Assembly: GCA_036873755.1 (NCBI GenBank)
Contig: JAVTVY010019639.1
Coordinates: forward strand, 1-64,000
Direction of reading: 5' to 3'
Origin: Hanleya hanleyi
Lineage: Eukaryota > Mollusca > Polyplacophora > Lepidopleurida > Hanleyidae
DNA length: 64,000 nt
In this document: piece by piece, positions 12,801 through 24,800 of the stretch
How positions within the stretch are numbered: the stretch's first letter is position 1
How the letters are laid out: every line of letters begins with the position of its first letter
Position numbers and translations under genes: made by a program
The notes under the pieces: model-generated
Told to the model about the DNA's origin: nothing
Seen by the model: only the letters and a program-made list of their open reading frames with translations
The model's database searches: none

Positions 12801-15800
12801 TATGTCATCATGTCTGAGGTATGTCATTGTGTTTTGAAGTACATTGTTGTGTATGCGATACATTGTTTTGTATGAGGTACGTGATTGTGTGCAAGAGATA
12901 CATTGTTGCATATGAGGTACATCATTGAGTATGAGGTACATTGTTGTGTATGCGGTAGATCGTTGTGTATGAGGTACATTATTTTGTATGATGTATGTCG
13001 TCGTGTCTGAGGTATGTGATTTTGTGTTGAGGTACATTGTTGTGTATGCGATACATTGTTTTGTATGAGGTACGTGATTGTGTGCAAGAGATACATTGTT
13101 GCATATGAGGTACATCGTTGAGTATGAGGTACATTGTTATGTATGCGGTAGATCGTTGTGTATGAGGTACATTGTTATGTATGCGGTAGATCGTTGAGTA
13201 TGAGGTACATTGTTATGTATGCGGTAGATCGTTGAGTATGAGGTACATTGTTATGTATGCGGTAGATCGTTGAGTATGAGGTACATTGTTAGGCCATCCT
13301 TAAAAATATGTTTGTTGGCTGTAACCCGACCCTACCTCAGGAAGTTGGGTCGGTAGGTAGGTAATTTTTTTTTTTTTTTAGATCAGGTTTTCCTTTTGGG
13401 GAGGGTGGAAGAGGTTAGTGTGATTTTATTCAGATACTAAGCAGGTCATGTGATCTTCAAGGTATAAAGCAAAATATTCTTAAATTCAGGCTTGTGTAAC
13501 TGTTTTATTTCTTAGAAGACATCGACATCCTTGAACACCTTCTTGACAATGACTAGTGACTAGCTGGTCAAAAAAAAATAATTTACATATACCACTACCA
13601 GACACACTTTTGCCAAAATTGTGACAGGAAAGAAAAAAATCCTCTCAGTGTTATACAGAAGGTTGTTCATTACCATTTGGAGTTGAGAAAATTACCTCAA
13701 ATTAATCATTAACATCAATGACATTACCGCCCTTCCTCGTCGCAAATTTATGGTGTACTTTTATTGAATACTTAGGTACTTCCTTTATTCAGATTAGAAA
13801 TACATCGTAATTTAATTTACTGACAACAGTGAGGCAAATACTAAGTTTCTAACCTGTGTCTTTGCGTGGAATTTAGTCCGAGGTGGAATTCTGACAAGCG
13901 TATTTGATGCCGACATCGGAACGTCAAAATTAAGCTGACGGGTCTCGTTTGTCAAGACCGTTGAAGCCACCGACACTATCCATAGCTTTATCGACATAGC
14001 GGGTTATAAAGTTTCGGGTAAACAACAAAGCAGTACAGATTTTCTGCATTTAGGCACACTGAAGTCTTCTCGGATAAAAGTAGAAATCCAAACATCGTTG
14101 TTGTTGTAACATCGTCAGTTTCAGAATCATTCGCAACTTCTCGGGGATCTCCGGTTTGAGATGTCCCCTTCGTAGATTTCCGCTCGGGAGTTCCGAATGT
14201 CTCAGAATCTGTCGGTGTACGGACCCACGAGGTGGTGACAGTCCTAAACATGTCTACGTTCCACGTTGATTCGCGACAGAGCTTTTTATGGCAGGTTTTA
14301 ATAACCAACCGTTTTGTAATATTGTTCCCATCCCGTGTTGCTGTTGCCTCTCGATGTGTTTATTGTCCTCTCGATTCTCCATCAAACACAAAACAGAAGG
14401 GGGAACTTCCCGCCATATACACGTGGACGACGAAAACTGCATTTCCCTACGGACTGGGCCATGGAGGGTATGCCTTCAAAACGAGTGACATCAGCTCACA
14501 TGCCGACTACTGGAGAGTGAAATCCTGCTTGCTTTTGCTGGGCGAACGTTTTACATACGTTTACCCGAGAGAGGAGATAGGGGAGATAATTCTGACATTG
14601 CAAAATAAAATAAAAAGATGACCAGTCGGAAAATCGGCAAAAAAAGTTTCCAGTCGGCGGATTTTTAGACAGTCGATCGGGTTACGCGCAACAAACTTAT
14701 TTTTAAGGATGGCCTTATGTATGCGGTAGATCGTTGAGTATGAGGTACATTGTTATGTATGCGGTAGATCGTTGTGTATGAGGTACATTGTTATGTATGC
14801 GGTAGATCGTTGTGTATGAGGTACATTGTTATGTATGCGGTAGATCGTTGAGTATGAGGTACATTGTTATGTATGCGGTAGATCGTTGTGTATGAGGTAC
14901 ATTGTTATGTATGCGGTAGATCGTTGTGTATGAGGTACATTGTTATGTATGCGGTAGATCGTTGAGTATGAGGTACATTGTTATGTATGCGGTAGATCGT
15001 TGAGTATGAGGTACATTGTTATGTATGCGGTAGATCGTTGTGTATGAGGTACATTGTTATGTATGCGGTAGATCGTTGAGTATGAGGTACATTGTTATGT
15101 ATGCGGTAGATCGTTGAGTATGAGGTACATTGTTATGTATGCGGTAGATCGTTGTGTATGAGGTACATTGTTATGTATGCGGTAGATCGTTGTGTATGAG
15201 GTACATTGTTATGTATGCGGTAGATCGTTGAGTATGAGGTACATTGTTATGTATGCGGTAGATCGTTGTGTATGAGGTACATTGTTATGTATGCGGTAGA
15301 TCGTTGAGTATGAGGTACATTGTTATGTATGCGGTAGATCGTTGTGTATGAGGTACATTGTTATGTATGCGGTAGATCGTTGAGTATGATGGTACATTGT
15401 TATGTATGCGGTAGATCGTTGAGTATGAGGTACATTGTTATGTATGCGGTAGATCGTTGAGTATGAGGTACATTGTTATGTATGAGGTACATTGTTTTGT
15501 ATGAGGTACATTGTTATGTATGAGGTACATTGTTATGTATGCGGTAGATCGTTGAGTATGAGGTACATTGTTATGTATGAGGTACATTGTTTTGTATGCG
15601 GTAGATCGTTGAGTATGAGGTACATTGTTGTGTATGAGATACATTGTTTTGTATGAGGTACGTGATTGTGTGCAAGAGATACATTGTTGCATATGAGGTA
15701 CATCGTTGAGTATGAGGTACATTGTTGTGTATGAGGTACATTATTGTGTATGATGTATGTCGTCGTGTCTGAGGTATGTGATTTTGTGTTGAGGTACATT

Positions 15801-18800
15801 CTTGTGTATGAGATACATTGTTTTGTATGAGGTGTGTGATTGTGTGCAAGAGATACATTGTTGCATATGAGGTACATTGTTGAGTGTGAGGTACATTGTT
15901 GTGTATGAGATACATTGTTGTGTATGAGATACGTCATGTGAATGAGGTACATCATGTGTTTTCTGTTGTGTATCGGGACAGGTACATCATTGTTTATGAG
16001 GTACATCATTTTATATGATGTACATCCTTGTGTATGAGATACATCATTCTGTCATGTCTGTAGGAGGTACATTGTTGTGTATGAGGTACAATTTGTTGTC
16101 TATGACAGGCCACGACATTTGACGCGAACGATCGTTTCGTTCGCGTATCGGTTACGCAGAATCAAATTCCCGCGAACGGAAAATCGGTTACGCGACTCGT
16201 GAGTTGCACTCGTTTTTCTGTCATTGGTATTGTCTTGATCCTTGTAAAGAAGGGGGTGAGTGATCGCTGCCACTGAAGGCTGCTAGGCGTGCGATTTGAT
16301 TTGTAACTCGTCCAGAAAATCAATGTTGTCAAAAAGAATTCTCGCTTTCTTCGCTTGGCGAAGATATCTAACAACACGCTTGATACAGGAAGCGGAACTG
16401 AACTCAGGTGTGAGACATGCGCAGATCACGATATAACGACAGGATCTCGACTACAGTCATAGGGTGCACACAGTCTGCGACACGTGCCTTACAACAGAAG
16501 ATTGGCCAACACCAAATCAAGCGCTCCCATTGGTCGCTGATTGACGGGAAACTTGTACAACCTGTGAAGTGCAACTCTACCGTCTCAACATGAACTTGAG
16601 CAAGAGACTACATAGACACGTCAAACTCCATGTGCTTTCTGTTTCAGTTGGCGGGACGACGGGAATATGAGCACAAATTTACCATGTGGTTTTCTTCGCT
16701 GATAGTAGTGAGATACACTTTGAAATAAAACTACCGGCTATGTTCTAAAGTTAAAATTCCCAAAGAAAACTGTAGTTCATTGACGACGACGTACATGACA
16801 GGAGATTATGCGGAGTCCAGTTTTCGTTTTTATACTTTCGTAATTTGTCAACCTCCAAAGACTGACCTCTGCAAGTATTCACCCACATCACACAAACTAT
16901 ATTCAGATTGTGGTTGAAATATTGCTAAATGCCTGACCAAAATGATTAAATAATAAAGAATACAGCACTTGTTTTATTATAATTATAAAACTTTTTCTTA
17001 TTTCTTGTAAGGATCAAAACAGGAATCTTGAATGAAATTAAGCAGAGTCCATAAAGTGGTGACACGGACAGAGTCCATTTAACCCAGGTTCTGGTGGTTG
17101 CTTACATTGATGACATACAGCATTTTGTTAAATTCTGCGTAACCTTTTCACGTAACCTTTGGGTTACGCAGTCAAGTTTGACGTAACCTAACCCACAGGT
17201 TACGCAACTGCAGTAGCCGTAACCCTTTTTTGGGTTACGCAATGATCTCAAATGTCATGGCCTGTATGAGGCTTGTCGATGTGTATGAGGTATGTCGGTG
17301 TGTATTGGGTACATTGTTGTGTATGAGGTACATTGTTGTGTATGAGGTACATCATTGTGTATGAGATACATTGTTGTGTATGAGATATGTCATTGTTGCT
17401 TGAAAGATGTTAGATATATTGTGTCATCTTGACAGCTATTGGATGAGATGTTGGACAATGGCTTCCCATTGGCTGTGGAGTCGAACATTCTGAAAGAGCT
17501 GATAAAACCACCAAATTTACTGCGTACTATCACAGAAACAGTGACTGGAAAATCCACTAGGTAAGCTCTGGTCTCCTTGAACCCAACCAGTTCAGTACAT
17601 GACTGATTTTAAAACTTGCTTTCTAGCGATGAAAACATGCTGCACATATGTATCCCCATAAATATTAGGAAAGTTTTTACAATCGGAGAGATTTCTTCAG
17701 AGACAATATTTTTCCATTTTCCTTTTGTCCGCTATGCCACTCAGATAATGGGATTTGCATAGGGAGTGTCCAGAAAAGATGGGTAACTTTTAAGTGTATG
17801 TATATGCAGGTGAATCTGTTCAAATTAGACTGCATGCTTTGATTAAATTCCTGAAAACTTATCTACAGTATTGGTTCTCCTCCCCCACCCCCCCCCCCCC
17901 AACCTCCAATGATGTGAAAATTTTGATCTGAAATCTGAGTATGAGTGCCTAATTTTAATAAGTGACTCTGTATCGGTTTATTTGACATTTATTCTCGATA
18001 TCCAAAATAATTCTTGTCTATCTATTTTTAAGGATGAATTTTGAATTACCTGTAAACTTACCATTCTTACTGTTGAATGTGATAAAAGAGTTGTGATTAA
18101 AGTTTACCCTGCCTCATGACTATGACCATGTTTTATTGACCAAATAAACAAGGATTTTCTGCATAGATAATATCGATAATGAATGAATTCACATCCGTCA
18201 TTTTCTTGTCTCTCCCCTGTTACAGTGTAAGTGGCAGTCTACCCACAGGACAGCTGTCTAATGTTCCCTGGAGACGGACCGGCGTGAAGTACGCTAACAA
18301 TGAGGCCTACTTTGATGTCATAGAGGAGATTGATGCTATTATAGACAAGTCTGGCTCCACAGTCTTTGCTGAAATACAGGGCTATGTAAGTATACATGTT
18401 CTCTCCATTTGATGCTTAGCACTAAGAGGATAGCTCAAGGTCTGGTTAACCCGGTGTCCAGATAATGTGACAGGGTGAAGTATCATGTCTGCCTATGGCA
18501 TGGTGCTTTGGTGAGATATCACTATAAAAAGTGGCATTGGGGCTGCTCGTTCACATTTACGCACTGTCGTGATATGACTGAAAAATTGTTTTAGCGATGT
18601 TAAATGTTGCCTTGAAGCAAATTGCAGGCCTTCAAGTGCCTCCTATATTTCCTATATTTTCGAGTCATTTCTATATTTTTCTATATTTTACTCAAAACCT
18701 CCTATATTTCCTATATTTTGACTTTTTCTCATGAAAACTTTCATCAATGCTCTGTAATGAGTCAAACTGACTCTGTAATGAGTCAAACTGACATGAGGAA

Positions 18801-21800
18801 ATACATTTCAGAAATGTTTTTTCGCCTCGCTTCGCTCAGCAAATATGACCATTTCAATCTCTCTATGCTGAATCAAACAACAGAACAGGTCACCTGAAAA
18901 GACCACCACTATGATTGCATTCAGTGAAAGTAATTTGATTAAACACCAGAAAACTACTAAGTTTGGAACATATAATGTAGTACAGACCTGTCTTACATTC
19001 CTTTATTTCCTATATTTTACTCAGAAAATTCCTATATTTCTCCTATATTTTTGCAAATTTCCTCCTATATTTTCTCTTATATTTTCACTGTGAGCCACTT
19101 GCAGGCCTGAAATTGGTTAACAGATATCCTGTAAATTATCAAGCTCAAATTTTCATTGGTGAATTTCTTTGATTGTATCAGCTTATTGGTGAATCTGACA
19201 TTCTGTTCTGCTTCATTTGGTCTAACCTAGGATACAGCATGACAGAGGGAATTAGGAGCCCATTGAAACACATGTCCAATACAACACAATGCTATACTCC
19301 CAGTCTCTATATAACATATAAAATATAATTAATGGCACATTATATGCAAGTTTTCATATATTTAGAGAACCAGTGATACCATGAAATCTATGTAAACTGC
19401 AGTTTTTGCCCCAGTATCTTTACACCCCCTAGTTATGCATAAAATAACACTTGCAGGCCTTGTGATTTGAGGCGCGCGATCGCGCACGCGCACCATAACG
19501 CGCCTGAAGAGGCACGGAGGTGCGTTCTGAACGCACGCCTTGTACTTTATGATCCCCTTCAAAATTTTGCTATGTCAAATTTTGACACGAATCCGCGAAT
19601 TCATTCCCGTGAAGATTCGCCTGACGGCATGCGGGCGAATCTAAACGGATTCACGTAGATTTGATCGTAAAATTAAACATTACCGGTTGAAAACTTACGA
19701 TTGAGCCCCGTCCGCCGATCGTCAACACACGCTGTCGAAAACTAGGCTCCATATCATCTTATCTATTGCCATGTGCCAGTCCGAGTCTATATGTAAGCTG
19801 ATCTGTCGAGCGTTTTCATTGGCTCGTTCAAGGCAGCCTGCCAATCGCTATCATTGAAACAAGTGTCAAGGGCCAACTTGATTGAAAACGAGATGGTGAA
19901 ATGGCAACTGACACAGGGCCTAAAAACGTGGAACCAAATGAGAAAAACAGCCCTGTGTCAGTGGGAAAGGATCGAGCCCGAGGGATAACTTTGCATTCCT
20001 TTTAACAATGCTGGGAATAAGGTGGTACTGGCCTTTTGCAAAGAGTGACAGAAACACAGCGATCAACCAAACAAAGTGTATAGACGGGCAAATAGTAGCC
20101 GACGTCAGTTACGGCAAAAACGAAACTAGTTTACCTGCTGAAGCCAAACTTGGTTAGACACGTAACAGCGATGGACTTCGCGAGTGTTCGGGAATTGAAA
20201 CTGATTCAGACATTCCAGATTTCTTCTGAAGGCAAGTGAAAGGATTGAATGATTGGAATGATGAATATGACGATGTAAAAATTGCCATGTGCCAGTCCTA
20301 GTCATTTTTTTTTTACAATTTGTGGTTTTTCAGAGTTTTATTTCTATTTTGCCAATCTTGTTTTCAGCTTTTGGCTCATTAACTGATTGTGTTAATTTTA
20401 AATACAAAAAAAAAAAGAAGAAATTTAAAACAGTGTTTCTTGATTTTATTATCACCTCGATATCTTTCATAGCTAAACCAGTAAATATTAGTTCCCCCTG
20501 GATATCCTGAAACATTGCTGCGAGATGGATTCTCGGCCAGCACACATTTATTTCAATTCACACCTTAACGTTTCAAACACCGTATCACACACCTTAAAAA
20601 ATATTAGGTGTGCATTTTAGGTGTGCTAACCACACACCTCGCACGATTTTAGGTGTGCTCTAATCACTCGCCAGGGCCCGTACAAATCACAAGGCCTGAC
20701 TTGTGAAAAATATGCCCCATTCAAATTTTTCTTCATTATATTCCTAAATAAGTTCGCAACATCACATTGATGTGTTATAATACATGAAACAAGATTTTTT
20801 CAGAACCTTTGCAAATAAACATAACTTGAGAATGTAAGTGAGATAACATCTAGAGCTTAATACTATGAAGTTACCAATTCATCAACAGTAATTCCTCATC
20901 AAAATTCAATCACCATCAACTTTAGGGACAAAATTCATTCGGCTGTTCTAATAAATTTGATCACGTCCTCTGAAATCATTGAAATAATGAAGAAATTCTA
21001 TGCATGATTTTTAACCATTTTGTCAACTTCCTCTTCTAATAAATTTGATCACCCCCAAATTTCACTTCCTGTGATTGAATTATTAGAGGGATTCCTGTAA
21101 TACTATACCCCAGCTCTGACTAATCTACACTACATTAAACCCTCTAATAAATAAGCCAAAATTTGGCTGAAGGGTATTGTCGTCGTCCTGTACGTCCGTC
21201 CGTCCGTCTGTCCTAGTGTCCGTCACAGCATTCTCGTTACCAAGATATCTTCAGAACGACTTACCTAAGGCTTACAAAACTTGCAGGTACATCCATCTGC
21301 TCGTGACCCAGAAACCTGTTAAATCTGGACCCAATTTAATGTTGATGTTCTGTATGAAACTTGATATATAGCATCGATGTATCAAGAGACTTGCAATGAA
21401 TAACCACATTAGTTCCTCTGAGTGGCAGGAAGGATTGGCGGCCATCTTTAATTATGCAAAATCAATTCTCTATCTCTGATAATGTTCAAGTGCTTGATGT
21501 AAAATTTGGTACACATCATCGATGCATCAGGAGAGTTACGATGAGTGACCGAACTGGTTAATTTCTCAAATTGGGCGGAAACCTTGGTGGCCATTTTTAA
21601 TTTATGTAAAACCGCTGATCTATATATCCTTTGATACTGTTCAAGTGTTCAGTACGTATGATACATCATCGATACATCAAGAGAAAAGTAATGAATGCCG
21701 GTTTCTCTGATTGTACAAAAACCTTGGGGGCCATTTCTAATTGCAAAATTTTTCAATTAGGCCATTCAGATATGAAACTTTGTTCCTCAAAATCCGCCGC

Positions 21801-24800
21801 ATGCTTCGAAATGTGGCTGCATGTAACTCTTTTATTAGTAAAAATCCAGCCATGGTAGCAACTCAACAACAACAATTTTGTTCATTCTGTTAGAACTTCC
21901 AAGAACATCTACTTACAGCTTTAAACAACGTTTTATGTACTCTAATACTATTTGGAGCTGATATCCCTTATTGTTATCTTTACTGAAGGGTATTACAGTG
22001 TTCTCATTTCAAGCCGGTAGCCGCCGGAGCTTCGCCGGCTATTTGTTCTATTATCGCCGGGTACTCAGATTGTCCCAAGTCATTAATTTACAAATAAACT
22101 TTAATAAAGTAATGTACATAATTTCGCTGACGCCCTAAGGAACGAAGGAATCTGAAATTGGATGTCAACGGACAACAAATGCCGCAAAAAAAAAAACGCT
22201 CCATCTTTCTGCCGTAACGACGTCACAATGAGAACCGAAAGGATAAAGTTACGTCCACTAATTTACCTGCAAATCCAAATTCCCACGTAAACAGCGCTTT
22301 GCACGCGCCCCTACGAGTCTCCTCGAGAAACAGAGCTCTTCGATTAGAGCGCAGAGGTATTTTCACGGATACTATATCTCACGCTGCAAATGCCGCTGAG
22401 TGGAGAGCTTACGCACATGATGAAGTTGTAATGTCGGGGAAACAGGCATCACTCCTGACATTTGGATTCGGTAACAAATTACCAGGTTTGTATTTTTATG
22501 GTATTTGTATCTAGTATAGTACAAGTCTTGACCAATATCTCAATTTATGCTGTCGAAAATATGATGTACGAGTACCGTTTGATAACACGAAAAGTGGACC
22601 ATCCGTAATTTGTTACGTACTGCTGGCTTTTTGTAGACGTAAAACACGTGTAATTATCTGACAAGCATACGATCTCGCGTATATAAACTACGCTCATGAG
22701 ATAATTACAGAAGTATTTTATGGTCCAAAAGTAGGTGGACAGTAAATGATAACATGTATTTTGAGATCATATATACAATTATGTTGCCTTATACAATTAA
22801 ATTTTGATAAACAATTATTACATTGAAAATTACATTTTATTGCAATACATTACAAACACCATAGTTATAAAGAACACCATTGTTGTAATATAATCCGTAC
22901 AAAACCCTATTCCACCAACTGCCCACCTACTTTTGGACCACCCTGAATAATCAACTCAAGTGAAAGTCTGTTTAGAGAACTTGAAAACCTGAAAATCACA
23001 GATATTTCACCCCTAAGTTTACACTTTATGAAAAGACAATTTGGGGCTCTAAAAGTGCTCCGCTTGCGTCTCAGAGCATCTAGATCCCTGGAGCTTCCGG
23101 GGCCTAGGCGGCCCCTGGACCCCTGCCATCAATAAATGCAGCTGTCTACTTTTCAAACTTAGCCTGCTACTTAAAATGAAAATGAGAACCCTGGGTATTG
23201 AGTAATTTTGATGGGATTTTGCAACAGAAAACGTCACATCATGAAATTAGCAGATGGTATGGCAGGGGAAGTAATTAGGTTGTTTGGTTTTTTTCAAACC
23301 GCCCTGTGTTATCGCCCCTGTTTGTAAAATGTTTTTGAGATTGATATTTTGTTCTAAAAATAAACTGAACCAAGTTCATTATACATACTTTCATCAGGTA
23401 ATAAAGTTATTTCTTTTATTGATCATCTAGACTCGAGGTATAACTATATTGATATTAACTCTCCATACATTTTTTTTTCAATTATAGTTTTTACCATTGC
23501 TGGTTAGATCAATGTATTGTTGTGGGGTCTTCAAATGCTCAAAAATAAAATTAACTGCTGTGATATTCAACTGTTTGCCATGCACAAGAGTATCAAATAA
23601 TAATCTACTTATACAGATGTAGATTATCCATACGCATATAAGAGTAATTCTGTGATAAAAAGATAGTCTTGCTGTTATTGCGTTTCCTCGATCCAAAATA
23701 AAAGTAAATAAAAAATAAAATAAAAAGCCTCATGAAGATTTCAAGTTTCTTGCTTGAGAAACAAATGTTCATATTTGAATGGCCTTATGGGAAATGAACT
23801 TTTCAACCCTAAAATCTTGGGGTGATCAAATTTACCAAACTGACAGTTGACAAAATGGTCCCAGATCATGCAGATAATTTATTATTTCTTCATTGTTTTA
23901 ATGATTTAAAGGGTGACCAAATTTATTAGAAAGACTGATTGTGCACAGAATTGGAGGTGATTGGAGTTTATTAGGGTGATTGAATTATTAGGGTGATTGA
24001 ATTATTAGAGGATTTACCTTACCTCGGATTTTACACGGTTACCATGGTTACACCCAACTAATTCACTGTCTTGTAATCTGGGTCGCTTTGGTACTGTAGT
24101 ACTTAGCACAGCTCTCAGAGGCTGAATATATGTAGTGTGCAATTTGACATCCCTTGTCAATATTTCCCACTATATAACGATGGACTACAGATTTAATTAT
24201 TCTATAACAATTATTCTACGTTCTTCTCGGACTGTGATCAGGTGACATCACTCACCAGGCATATTATAGGATATCTGGACTTTACTGTTGATGGAGTTAT
24301 AGAGCGCTACATAAAAGATTTGATAGAAAAGAATATCTAGAAAAACCCTTATGCTTTATTATGCCCCCCCTCTAACTAGAGGGGGGGCATATAGCGATCG
24401 CTTTGTCCGTCCGTCTGTCCGTCTGTCCGTCTGTCCATCCGTCTGTCCGTCTGTCCGTCCGAATTTCTTGTCCGGGCAATATCTCGGTTAATATTTGATG
24501 GACAGGATCGAAACTTGCATGGAATGTGGCCAGTGGCTCGTAGTTGTGCAGCGTGGAGTTTTTTCCGAGTTCCGGTATAATTTTCAAGAGTTATGGCCCT
24601 TTTTCTGAAATCTCTGTGAATGGGACTTGTCCGGGCTGGATCTTGGTTAATATTGTATGGACAAGTATGAAATTTGCATGATATGTGGTCAATGACCCAC
24701 AGTTGTGCAGCGTAAAGTTTCTCCACGTTTCGCTTATATTTTCAAGAGTTATGGCCCTTTGTTCCTGAATTCTCCGTGAATTGGGACTTGTCCGGGCTGG

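Larger units (their letters stand above)
12062..17395 (+). repeat. Minisatellite of 19-bp units (38-bp dimers), split by two transposons
   Basis: Intron 4. Three blocks (12062-13291, 14715-16105, 17265-17395) of a variable unit of about 19 bp built on TATGAGGTATGTCACTGTG or TATGAGGTACATTGTTGTG. The first block is diverged. The middle block from 14715 to about 15475 is almost perfect 38-bp dimers (TGTATGCGGTAGATCGTTG joined to A/TGTATGAGGTACATTGTTA). Removing the two insertions restores one continuous array of about 2.7 kb. The array begins directly on the exon 4 donor and repeats its sequence. Open frames on the minus strand (repeats of the type NNVPHTQ) are by-products. Confidence 0.93.

Noticed and set aside
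12062..13291. CRISPR array
   Set aside because: Eukaryotic intron; units are head to tail without unique spacers.
12786..16009. Several minus-strand open frames rich in His, Asn, Thr and Tyr
   Set aside because: By-products of the 19/38-bp minisatellite.
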